Shown here piece after piece: positions 1-5,091 of a stretch of DNA of 5,091 bases. The position numbers and the translations under genes are program-made. The stretch is from Planctomycetota bacterium (lineage in GTDB: Bacteria; Planctomycetota; GCA-002687715). Location of the stretch: positions 1 to 5,091 of the forward strand of contig JABSRK010000281.1 of assembly GCA_013213915.1 (NCBI GenBank), given 5' to 3'. The notes below the pieces were generated by a model. It had not been told where the DNA came from. It was given only the letters and a program-made list of their open reading frames with translations, and ran no database searches. Every line of letters begins with the position of its first letter. The stretch's first letter is position 1.

Positions 1-477
1 TCCAAGGTCACGACCGTGCACGCGGTCGGAGTCGGCGTGCTCGGAGATACCGAGGACATGGCGAACGCGCGTCTCGTGTTCGAAAACGGAGCCGTCGCGA
101 ACGTCACTGCGTCACGCATCGCGTTGAAGACCGAGCGCAAGCTGCGGTTCTTCGCCGAGGACACCTACGTGACCCTCGACTTCCACAAGAAGTCGGGGCG
201 CTTGGTCCGCCTCGCGCCCGGTGTGCGCGAGAACATCGCCGATGGCCGCATCAAGCTCGAGGGCATGACCCCGCTCGAAGCGACCGTCAAGCGCCTCGTC
301 CGATCTCGGTCTCTGAAGGTTCGAGCGAAGGACGAGCCCCTCATGCTCGAGGACCAGGAGTTCCTCGATGCAGTGAATGAGGGCCGCGACCCCGCCGTTA
401 CGGGAGAGCACGGTGTCCTGGCGATGGAGACCGCCGCCAGGGTGGTCGCGTCGATCCGGGAGACGGCGGAGGTGTAG
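1..477 (+). CDS. Gfo/Idh/MocA-type oxidoreductase, C-terminal part (5' end outside window)
   Basis: The frame is open from base 1, so the gene begins upstream; 158 residues and a TAG stop (475-477) are visible. What is seen fits the C-terminal alpha/beta domain of Gfo/Idh/MocA dehydrogenases: a strand-rich stretch with ANARLVFENGAVANVTASR, then a segment resembling RKLRFFAEDTYVTLDF, and a final helix region EDQEFLDAVNEGRDP...VTGEHGVLAMETA typical of the family end. The N-terminal NAD(P)-binding Rossmann fold and the catalytic EKP-type motif are not in the window, so cofactor and substrate cannot be read. Family members oxidise or reduce sugars, often nucleotide sugars. lpxB lies nearby on the other strand; a role in UDP-GlcNAc modification for lipid A (GnnA belongs to this family) is possible but only inferred. 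An internal GTG at 16 is in frame but is not a credible start because the homologous-looking sequence continues upstream of it. Confidence 0.8.
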   Translation, partial: SKVTTVHAVGVGVLGDTEDMANARLVFENGAVANVTASRIALKTERKLRFFAEDTYVTLDFHKKSGRLVRLAPGVRENIADGRIKLEGMTPLEATVKRLVRSRSLKVRAKDEPLMLEDQEFLDAVNEGRDPAVTGEHGVLAMETAARVVASIRETAEV

Positions 478-496
478 CCGGCCTCAGGGCCCCGGC
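477..496 (+). terminator. GC-rich hairpin after the oxidoreductase stop (weak terminator candidate)
   Basis: Bases 477-480 pair with 493-496 and 481-483 with 488-490, leaving a TCAG loop and a two-base bulge (491-492). It begins at the last base of the TAG stop, where a terminator would be expected. There is no T run after it, so it does not meet the usual intrinsic-terminator pattern and may simply reflect high GC content. Confidence 0.25.
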
Positions 497-518
497 ACTG
501 CGGCCCCTCGGCGTCAGG

Positions 519-536
519 TAGGATCCTCCTTGGGGG
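519..536 (+). promoter_or_regulatory. Possible -10 element and G-rich ribosome binding site ahead of the 544 start
   Basis: TAGGAT at 519-524 resembles a high-GC sigma-70 -10 box and recurs upstream of rpsB at 3998-4003. No convincing -35 is seen at the right distance. GGGGG at 532-536, seven bases before the ATG at 544, is the only Shine-Dalgarno-like sequence. The 66-base gap after the preceding gene allows an independent promoter, but co-transcription is equally possible. Confidence 0.25.
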
Positions 537-543
537 TTTCGCC

Positions 544-1779
544 ATGTCTCACCGCATCCTGTCGGTCCTGCTGCTCGGCTTGGTCGCCCTCTCGCCAGCG
601 CAGGCCAAGCTGGACCTGTCTGTCCTCTATGCCGGTGATCCGGGGCCGCGGACCGCGGAGTGGCTCACGTTTCTGAGGGCGCACGTCAGCGCCGCAAACG
701 CCATCGATCGTGGCAAGTTGACCTCGGCGACGGCGAAGGATGCTGACGTCGTCATCGTCGACGCCGAGACGCCGTACAAGGAGTCCGGGATCAAGATCCC
801 ACGCGGGGCGAAGCTGACACGCGACTTCACCAGGCCCACGATTCTCATGGGGGCGGCCGGCGGCTCGACGCTCGGGGCTCTCGACATCAAGCTCGACTGG
901 TTGTGACTGTGCTTGAAGGGAGAGGCCCACGGGTTGGATGCCTCGCACGCGATCTTCAACAAGCCCTTCAAGGTCGAGCTCACCTGGATTGACCTGAAGA
1001 CGCCGAAGCACTATTCGCGATATCCCGAAGGCGCGGAGATGGGGGAGACGATCAAGGCATGGCGCGTTCACCGCGAGTTGCGCCGGAAGGACTACGGTCT
1101 GGTTTCAGGCGGTTACGGATTCGAGGACACGCCCGACTGCGAGTTCATCTCGGGGGGCAACAACTCGAAGGGGCCGAACTCGGTCGCGCTCGGTCGCCAG
1201 GGCAACTTCTTTCTGTGGGGCTTCTGCGCGCCGCCCATGGACATGACCGAGGAGGCGCGAACGGTCTTCCTGAACACCCTCGTGTACATGAGGGGTTTCG
1301 ATGGCAAGCGGGCGTTCGCGCGTCGCACGGCCCCCTCACGTCGGTGGGCGTTCGTCTACGCAGGTTACCTGGACGACGAGCGTCTCCAGAAGTACGGAAC
1401 GAGGCAGTTCTCCAAGGCGCTGCTGGACGAGGCGAAGGGCAGTGGTGCGACAATGAAGGAACTCCTCGCCGCGAATGAGGCATACCTCTTCCGCGCCGCC
1501 CGCCACGTTTCGAACGGACCGTCGACGTTCTCGAGCGGGTATTTCGCCGTCGATGCGGATGCCAAGGCGCTCGGCATCGCCAACAGGGACCCAGCGATCC
1601 TGGAGCGCTGTGTCACCGAGCTCGAGCAGGGGGAGAAGTCGGAACGCGCGCTCATCCTCCTGCAGCGCTACACCGACCAGGAGCTTCTTTACGCCAGGGA
1701 CTGGCGCGTCTGGCTCGACGCGAACAAAGATCACCTCTACTTCACCGACACCGGCGGCTACAAGTTCAAGCTCAGGTGA
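544..1779 (+). CDS. Secreted protein with in-frame TGA: candidate selenoprotein (Sec121), uncharacterised family
   Basis: I read this as one gene of 411 codons whose codon 121 is TGA (904-906). The 120 codons before it and the 290 after it are in the same frame, so no frameshift is needed. Residues 1-21 form a Sec signal peptide (R4, hydrophobic core, AQA before K22), pointing to export; no lipobox Cys. Residues 25-107 look like a Rossmann-like or class I glutamine amidotransferase/ThuA-like fold: strand VLYAG (27-31), strand DADVVIVD (66-73), strand PTILMGAAGG (98-107). The TGA then gives WL-U-LCLKGEAH, a U-x-C arrangement with C123. Further blocks are GGNNSKGP (204-211), WGFCAPP (225-231, C228) and a C-terminal alpha region ending in YLYFTDTGGYKF. 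I know this layout as an uncharacterised type common in planctomycetes. A bacterial SECIS-like hairpin follows the TGA (922-944), and the base after TGA is C, a poor termination context. A second TGA (1777-1779) is the true stop. Translation restart at TTG 913 lacks a Shine-Dalgarno sequence. Alternatives: nonsense mutation, sequencing error, or pseudogene. The function is unknown; a thiol/selenol redox role is inference. Confidence 0.7.
922..944 (+). promoter_or_regulatory. Candidate bacterial SECIS element downstream of the in-frame TGA
   Basis: Bases 922-926 (GAGGC) pair perfectly with 940-944 (GCCTC). Bases 927-929 (CCA) pair with 935-937 (TGG), leaving a two-base bulge (A938, T939) on the 3' side and a five-base loop CGGGT (930-934). 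The loop begins 23 nt after the TGA and has G as its second base followed by GGT. Known bacterial SECIS elements are short hairpins inside the reading frame just after UGA, with a small apical loop carrying a G near its start, often G-U, which SelB recognises. The bulge here is on the 3' side, whereas the E. coli fdhF element has a bulged U on the 5' side. Chance hairpins are frequent in GC-rich DNA, so covariation is needed. Confidence 0.55.
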
Positions 1780-2766
1780 TCAGTAGTCTTCCCAGCGTGG
1801 CGAGACGGGGATCAGACCTTGCACCGTCTCCCACATCTCGTGGCGGATCTCCTCGAGTTGAGGGCTGCCGTGGCGGTAGCGTTGGCTGGTGTATTCGTCC
1901 GTCGGCGCGACGTCGAGTAGCCACGTGAGCCAATCGACGCCCATCTCTTTCGCCATCTTGCGCGCGAGTTCCATCTCTTCGGCGGAGTCGTTCCAGTTGA
2001 AGAGGATGTAGCGCCAGACGATCTTCGGCCACGAGACCTGCATCTCCTCGCGCATCTTGATCATGGCGCGCATGTTCTCGATGACTTGATTGAAGTCGCC
2101 CTGGACGCGGTAGCGGTCGTAGCTCTCCGCCGTGGCGCCGTCGATCGACATGATGATCACGTCGATTCCCGATAGCAGTGCGTCGCGCCGCTGAGCTTCG
2201 GTGTTGAAGTAGAGCCCGTTGGTGCTGGTGAGGGTGAACAGGTACGGGTTCTTTTCCTTCGCGTACCGGAGCATCTCACCGCTCTGCTTGTGCGCCCAGT
2301 TCTCGCCGCCGACGTGGTATTCGAGATACTCGAGGTGAGGCGAGAGGCCGTCGATGATCTTCTTGAACGTATCGACGGACATGCGAGCGCCGTTGCGGGA
2401 TCCCTCGATGGCATCCCGGTCACAGCCGGGACAGACGAGGTTGCATGCGGCGATGGTCTCGACGTAGACGTGTCTCGGTCGGTGTGGGATGTGCAGCTTC
2501 TCGGGATTCTTTGGCGCCTCCGGGATGCGATTGGGGCAGGTCATGCAGATCGGTCGGCGACTGATGTCCTCGACGCAGTCCTGGCGCAGGCTCTTGTACG
2601 CAGGCCCGTTCCAGAGCTCCTCCATCGACAGTTCGTTGATGTTGCCGAGGGGCATGGTCTTCGCCGAGTCGACGCAAGAGCAGACGGCCTCCCCATCGGA
2701 CAGGAAGGTGATCTGCTTCCAGGGTCTGGAGCAGTGGCGTGCAACGACGGGAGCCGGAGTTTGCAT
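1780..2766 (-). CDS. Radical SAM protein with N-terminal SPASM-like cysteine domain
   Basis: The 328-residue product has the radical SAM signature CNLVCPGC (C108, C112, C115), which binds the [4Fe-4S] cluster that cleaves S-adenosylmethionine. Further core motifs are GGE (153-155), STNG (181-184) and SIDGAT (207-212, followed by YDRYR). Before the core, residues 12-80 read like an SPASM domain: C12, a DG turn then C29 and C31, the LGNI...SMEELWN block (40-53), C64, and CMTC (C74, C77). SPASM domains normally follow the core and hold auxiliary Fe-S clusters; here the order is reversed. The start ATG (2764-2766) has GGAAG (complement of 2772-2776) five bases upstream. It begins 15 nt after the lpxB stop, so it is probably co-transcribed and translationally linked with lpxB. 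It is probably cytoplasmic, as no signal peptide is seen. Its substrate is unknown; SPASM enzymes modify peptides, proteins or small molecules, and an envelope-related target is only suggested by lpxB. Confidence 0.85.
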   Translation of the reverse strand: MQTPAPVVARHCSRPWKQITFLSDGEAVCSCVDSAKTMPLGNINELSMEELWNGPAYKSLRQDCVEDISRRPICMTCPNRIPEAPKNPEKLHIPHRPRHVYVETIAACNLVCPGCDRDAIEGSRNGARMSVDTFKKIIDGLSPHLEYLEYHVGGENWAHKQSGEMLRYAKEKNPYLFTLTSTNGLYFNTEAQRRDALLSGIDVIIMSIDGATAESYDRYRVQGDFNQVIENMRAMIKMREEMQVSWPKIVWRYILFNWNDSAEEMELARKMAKEMGVDWLTWLLDVAPTDEYTSQRYRHGSPQLEEIRHEMWETVQGLIPVSPRWEDY

Positions 2767-2781
2767 GAGGGCTTCCGAATA

Positions 2782-3945
2782 CTATCCCAAGCGGCCGGCG
2801 ATGGCCGCCGCCGCGCGATCGTAGGACCCCTCGGATTCAAGCTTGTCTCGGACCTCCGCGAGCCCGGCCACCTGGGTTTGGCGGGCTTCGGGATCGATCC
2901 ACAGCCGGTGTAGATCGTCGGCTGCCTGGCGTGCGAACGATCGCACTCCGATGTGTTCCGGTACCAATGACCGCTCCGCGACGAGGTTGACCAACCCGAT
3001 GTGAGGCACCGAGACCAGCATGCGTCCGAGCGCGTACATGACGGGGGAGACCCGGTATCCGAGGACGAATGGCGTCCCGTGGGCGGCGATCTCCAGTGTG
3101 GTCGTTCCGGACGACGTCAGGGCCAGGTCGGCGGCCTCCATGACCTCGTACGGTTTACCGACGAGCACCGTTGCGTCGAGGCCGTGGAGGTGGGATTCGA
3201 TGAGCGGACGAAATCGCTCCTGCGCGCACGCGACCACGATCCGCGCGTCACGCGTGCCCTCGCGCGCGCGCAGGCGGCGCGCCGCGTCCGCGAACACGGG
3301 TGCGAGGCTCGCGACCACGCTGCGGCGGCTACCCGGGAACAGGCCGACGACCGGCGCGCCTTCTGGGACGTCCTTCCGGAGCCTCGCGATCAGGTCGGTG
3401 TCGTGGTCGACGGTTCGCAGGTGGTCCATCAGGGGATGTCCGACGAACACCGTCTCGAGCCCGCTGTCGCGGTACACCTCCGCCTCGAATGGCAGGATCA
3501 CGAGCATGAGATCGCAGATCCGCGCGAGCTTCTTCGTGCGCCAGCGCGCCCAGGCCCACACTTGCGGGGAGATGTAGTAGATGACCGGGATTCCCATTGC
3601 GTGCGCCCTCGCCGCGAGCCGGATGTTGAACCCGGGGTAATCCACGAGGACCAGGGCGGCGGGGCGGCGTTCCCGAAGTTCGGTCACCGCGCGACGAAAG
3701 AGCCGCCGGATCCTGGGCAGCGCGGCCACGACGGGGAAGACCCCCATGATCGCGTCCGACGCGAGGTCGTGGAGGACATCCATGCCGGCGTCCCGCATCC
3801 GGGGCCCGCCGTAACCGCGGAAAGAGATGTCGGGGGCGTACCGCGCCAGCGCAGCCAGCAGATGCGCGGCGTGCGTGTCGCCGCTCGGTTCCCCGGCGAC
3901 GATCCAGACCTCCCGACCACCGACCATGGCCGCAGGGTAGCGCAT
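2782..3945 (-). CDS. lpxB: Lipid-A-disaccharide synthase LpxB
   Basis: LpxB (glycosyltransferase family 19) joins UDP-2,3-diacylglucosamine and 2,3-diacylglucosamine-1-phosphate (lipid X) to make the lipid A disaccharide at the inner face of the cytoplasmic membrane. The 387 residues match the usual length of about 380. Visible family motifs in order: AGEPSGD (17-23), VDYPGFN (101-107), YYISPQVWAW (123-132), LPFE (151-154), VGHPL (168-172), LFPGSR (202-207), SSGTTTLE (278-285) and GYRVSPVMYALGRMLVSVPHIGLVN (split: GYRVSP at 296-301, VPHIGLVN at 314-321). The C-terminus DRAAAAIAGRL is typical. Start choice is uncertain: ATG at 3945 gives the longest frame and ATG at 3927 (MVGGREVWIVAGEPSGD) fits the family N-terminus equally well; neither has a clear Shine-Dalgarno sequence. 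It is the first gene of a minus-strand pair with the radical SAM gene and is divergent from rpsB. Its presence shows a lipid A-making outer membrane. Confidence 0.96.
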   Translation of the reverse strand: MRYPAAMVGGREVWIVAGEPSGDTHAAHLLAALARYAPDISFRGYGGPRMRDAGMDVLHDLASDAIMGVFPVVAALPRIRRLFRRAVTELRERRPAALVLVDYPGFNIRLAARAHAMGIPVIYYISPQVWAWARWRTKKLARICDLMLVILPFEAEVYRDSGLETVFVGHPLMDHLRTVDHDTDLIARLRKDVPEGAPVVGLFPGSRRSVVASLAPVFADAARRLRAREGTRDARIVVACAQERFRPLIESHLHGLDATVLVGKPYEVMEAADLALTSSGTTTLEIAAHGTPFVLGYRVSPVMYALGRMLVSVPHIGLVNLVAERSLVPEHIGVRSFARQAADDLHRLWIDPEARQTQVAGLAEVRDKLESEGSYDRAAAAIAGRLG

Positions 3946-3975
3946 GAGTGACGTAACGCCTTGCCACAGCCCTGC

Positions 3976-4003
3976 TTGTCCGCCCCTTTCGCGGCGTTAG
4001 GAT
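3976..4003 (+). promoter_or_regulatory. Candidate sigma-70-type promoter for rpsB
   Basis: TTGTCC (3976-3981) and TAGGAT (3998-4003) each match four of six consensus bases and are separated by 16 bp. This would start transcription near 4010 and leave an rpsB leader of about 120 nt. The -10 lies inside the first copy of the duplicated motif described separately. Confidence 0.35.
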
Positions 4004-4073
4004 CGTCGGACTGGCCGACCCCTCCAAGGTGGACGGGCCGGATCAGTTCGACATAACCCTTTGCGGCGTAGGA
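3984..4073 (+). repeat. Near-duplicate 17-19 bp motif in the lpxB-rpsB intergenic region
   Basis: Copy one (3984-4002) and copy two (4057-4073) are the same CCCTTT-GCGGCGT-AGGA string, except that copy one has one extra C and one extra T. They lie 73 bp apart. Each can form a small hairpin with AGGA in or next to the loop: 3992-3996 with 4004-4008, and 4063-4069 with 4073-4079. They may be tandem promoter -10 regions, a regulator site, or leader RNA elements; the sequence does not decide. Confidence 0.4.
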
Positions 4074-4081
4074 CGCTGCGA
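4005..4081 (+). promoter_or_regulatory. rpsB: rpsB leader with two small hairpins
   Basis: GTCGG (4005-4009) pairs with CCGAC (4015-4019) around a five-base loop. Further on, 4061-4069 pairs with 4073-4081 (nine pairs including two G-U) around an AGG loop. Neither is followed by a T run. Ribosomal protein S2 is known to autoregulate rpsB in several bacteria, so a leader structure is plausible, but I do not recognise a described rpsB leader here. The rest of 3946-4131 shows no gene. Confidence 0.25.
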
Positions 4082-4117
4082 GCTCTGCATCAAGGGCTCC
4101 ACCATGGCGTCGCGTCC

Positions 4118-4124
4118 GGGAGAG
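4118..4124 (+). promoter_or_regulatory. rpsB: Ribosome binding site of rpsB
   Basis: GGGAGAG lies seven bases before the ATG at 4132 and supports that start over the ATG at 4104, which is in another frame. Confidence 0.6.
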
Positions 4125-4131
4125 CAGCCCC

Positions 4132-5091
4132 ATGTTCGCTGTTCCGATCAAGGAACTCCTCGAGGCAGGTGTCCATTTCGGATGCCGCGCATCCCGCTGG
4201 AACCCGAAGATGTCGCCCTACATCTTCGGCAAGCGCAACCTCATCCACATCATCGACCTGAGGCAGACGCTGCGAGGGATGATTCGCGCGACTACGTTCC
4301 TGCAGCGCCTGGTCGCCGAGGGCCACCAGGTTCTCTACGTGGGGACCAAGCGGCAGGCCCAGGCCGTGGTCGTGGATGCCGCGCGTGAGGTCGGCATGCC
4401 GGTCGTGTCCGAACGTTGGCTCGGTGGCACGCTCACCAACTTCGCGACGGTCCGTAGTCGTCTCGCCCGGCTCGAGGAGCTCGAGTTGATGGAGCGTGAC
4501 GGCTCCATGCAGAAGCACTCCAAGAAGCGCATCGCTTCGCTCATGCGCGAGAAGCGCAAGATCTTCCGGAACCTGGACGGTCTTCGCAACATGGAGAACC
4601 TGCCGGCCGCCGTGATCGTCGTCGATCCCCGCAAGGAGCACAACGCCGTCAAGGAAGCGAACAAGCTCGGCATCCCCGTCATCGCGGTGCTCGACACCGA
4701 TTGCGATCCCCAGCCCATCGACATCCCGATCCCGGGTAACGATGATGCCATGCGTTCGATCCAGGTGCTGATCAAGAAACTGTCCGAGGCCATCGCCGCG
4801 GGCAACACGGCCCACGCTCAGTGGATGCAGGAGGAGGAGAAGCGCGTTGCCCAGGAGGGGGCGAAGCGGGCCGAGGAGCAGAAGAAGATCGAGGAGGCTG
4901 CCAAGCGGCGTGTCGCCGAGCGCGAGGCGTTGAAGGCCGCGCAGGAGAGGCTCCGGCAGGAGCGCGAGGCGGCGGGGCAGACCGCTCCGCCACCGCCTGC
5001 AGACGCTCCGGCTGCGGATGCTCCGGCTGCGGATGCTCCGGCTGCGGATGCTCCGGCTGCGGATGCTCCGGCTGCGGATGCTCCGGCTGCG
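4132..5091 (+). CDS. rpsB: 30S ribosomal protein S2 with long C-terminal extension (3' end outside window)
   Basis: S2 binds the 30S subunit near the head-platform junction and helps hold S1. The first 225 or so residues are a full S2 core: KELLEAGVHFG, WNPKM (23-27), YIFGKRNLIHIIDL (30-43), the VGTKRQAQ block (70-77), ERWLGGTLTNF (94-104), a coiled-coil hairpin (about 105-150), PAAVIVVDPRKEH and DIPIPGNDDA (197-206). The usual FGH is FGC here (C18). The sequence then departs from short S2 proteins such as that of E. coli: residues 231-281 form a highly charged Glu/Lys/Arg/Ala helix, followed by PPPP and six DAPAA repeats (291-320) that run off the window with no stop. The start at 4132 has a good ribosome binding site. 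In many bacteria tsf follows; it is not visible here. The core resembles planctomycete S2 most closely to my eye. Confidence 0.97.
   Translation, partial: MFAVPIKELLEAGVHFGCRASRWNPKMSPYIFGKRNLIHIIDLRQTLRGMIRATTFLQRLVAEGHQVLYVGTKRQAQAVVVDAAREVGMPVVSERWLGGTLTNFATVRSRLARLEELELMERDGSMQKHSKKRIASLMREKRKIFRNLDGLRNMENLPAAVIVVDPRKEHNAVKEANKLGIPVIAVLDTDCDPQPIDIPIPGNDDAMRSIQVLIKKLSEAIAAGNTAHAQWMQEEEKRVAQEGAKRAEEQKKIEEAAKRRVAEREALKAAQERLRQEREAAGQTAPPPPADAPAADAPAADAPAADAPAADAPAADAPAA
5002..5091 (+). repeat. 15-bp tandem repeat encoding DAPAA, six units, cut by the window end
   Basis: Six consecutive 15-bp units (gat gct ccg gct gcg) fill 5002-5091. Only the first differs, having GAC instead of GAT; the other five are identical at the DNA level. 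Identity at third codon positions points to recent expansion by slippage or unequal exchange. The sequence ends exactly at a unit boundary, so the real copy number is unknown. Confidence 0.95.

Noticed and set aside
904..906. Genome-wide reading of TGA as tryptophan or glycine (code 4 or 25)
   Set aside because: TGG is used throughout for Trp and TGA ends two genes here at family-appropriate lengths.
514..1071. Minus-strand open frame of 185 codons opposite the candidate selenoprotein
   Set aside because: It is a composition-driven shadow: Arg/Pro/Leu-rich with no recognisable domain, and it would displace a plus-strand frame with a clear signal peptide.
913..1779. Separate downstream gene starting at TTG 913
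   Set aside because: It lacks a Shine-Dalgarno sequence, begins in the middle of what reads as continuous protein, and is in the same frame as the upstream part; one gene with an in-frame TGA explains it better.
2290..2913. Plus-strand open frame of 207 codons across the lpxB-radical SAM junction
   Set aside because: It is antisense to two well supported genes, with no family-like motif and no ribosome binding site.
3261..3271. CG dinucleotide run
   Set aside because: It is short and lies within lpxB codons for Arg/Ala-rich sequence; expected in DNA of this composition.
3001..3951. Plus-strand open frame of 316 codons
   Set aside because: It lies almost wholly antisense to lpxB, whose motifs are unmistakable; the product is Arg/Asp/His-rich and low in hydrophobic residues, typical of GC-rich shadows.
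4090..4815. Minus-strand open frame of 241 codons opposite rpsB
   Set aside because: It is a shadow of the highly conserved S2 gene.

Overview
This is a high-GC window from a Gram-negative, didermic bacterium, most likely a member of the Planctomycetota. That placement is inferred from three things: the look of the S2 core, the Ala/Pro-rich tail on S2, and a secreted protein of a type I associate with planctomycetes (GGNNSKGP and WGF-x-APP blocks). No marker here fixes a finer rank. The window starts inside one gene and ends inside a perfect tandem repeat in another, so it looks like a whole short contig.

Layout. Bases 1-477 (+) hold the C-terminal half of a Gfo/Idh/MocA-type sugar oxidoreductase. 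Bases 544-1779 (+) hold one secreted protein of 411 codons interrupted by a single in-frame TGA at 904-906. The frame is identical on both sides and the TGA is followed two codons later by Cys (x-Leu-Cys). A hairpin starting 15 nt after the TGA has the size, spacing and G-containing loop expected of a bacterial SECIS element. I therefore annotate it as a candidate selenoprotein of an uncharacterised family; a nonsense mutation or sequencing error is the main alternative. This is the most interesting item in the window.

The minus strand carries a two-gene unit, lpxB (3945-2782) followed after 15 nt by a radical SAM protein (2766-1780) with an SPASM-like cysteine domain placed in front of the radical SAM core. 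The radical SAM gene and the candidate selenoprotein gene converge with no base between their stop codons. Divergent from lpxB is rpsB (4132 to the window end), encoding ribosomal protein S2 with a charged helical extension and a six-unit DAPAA repeat that runs into the end of the sequence. The 186 bp between lpxB and rpsB contains a candidate promoter, a near-duplicated 17-19 bp motif and small hairpins.

How the genes relate: LpxB makes the lipid A disaccharide. The sugar oxidoreductase could belong to the same cell-envelope sugar pathway (for example GnnA-like modification of UDP-GlcNAc), but that is inference from proximity and family. The radical SAM enzyme is probably co-expressed with LpxB; its substrate is unknown.
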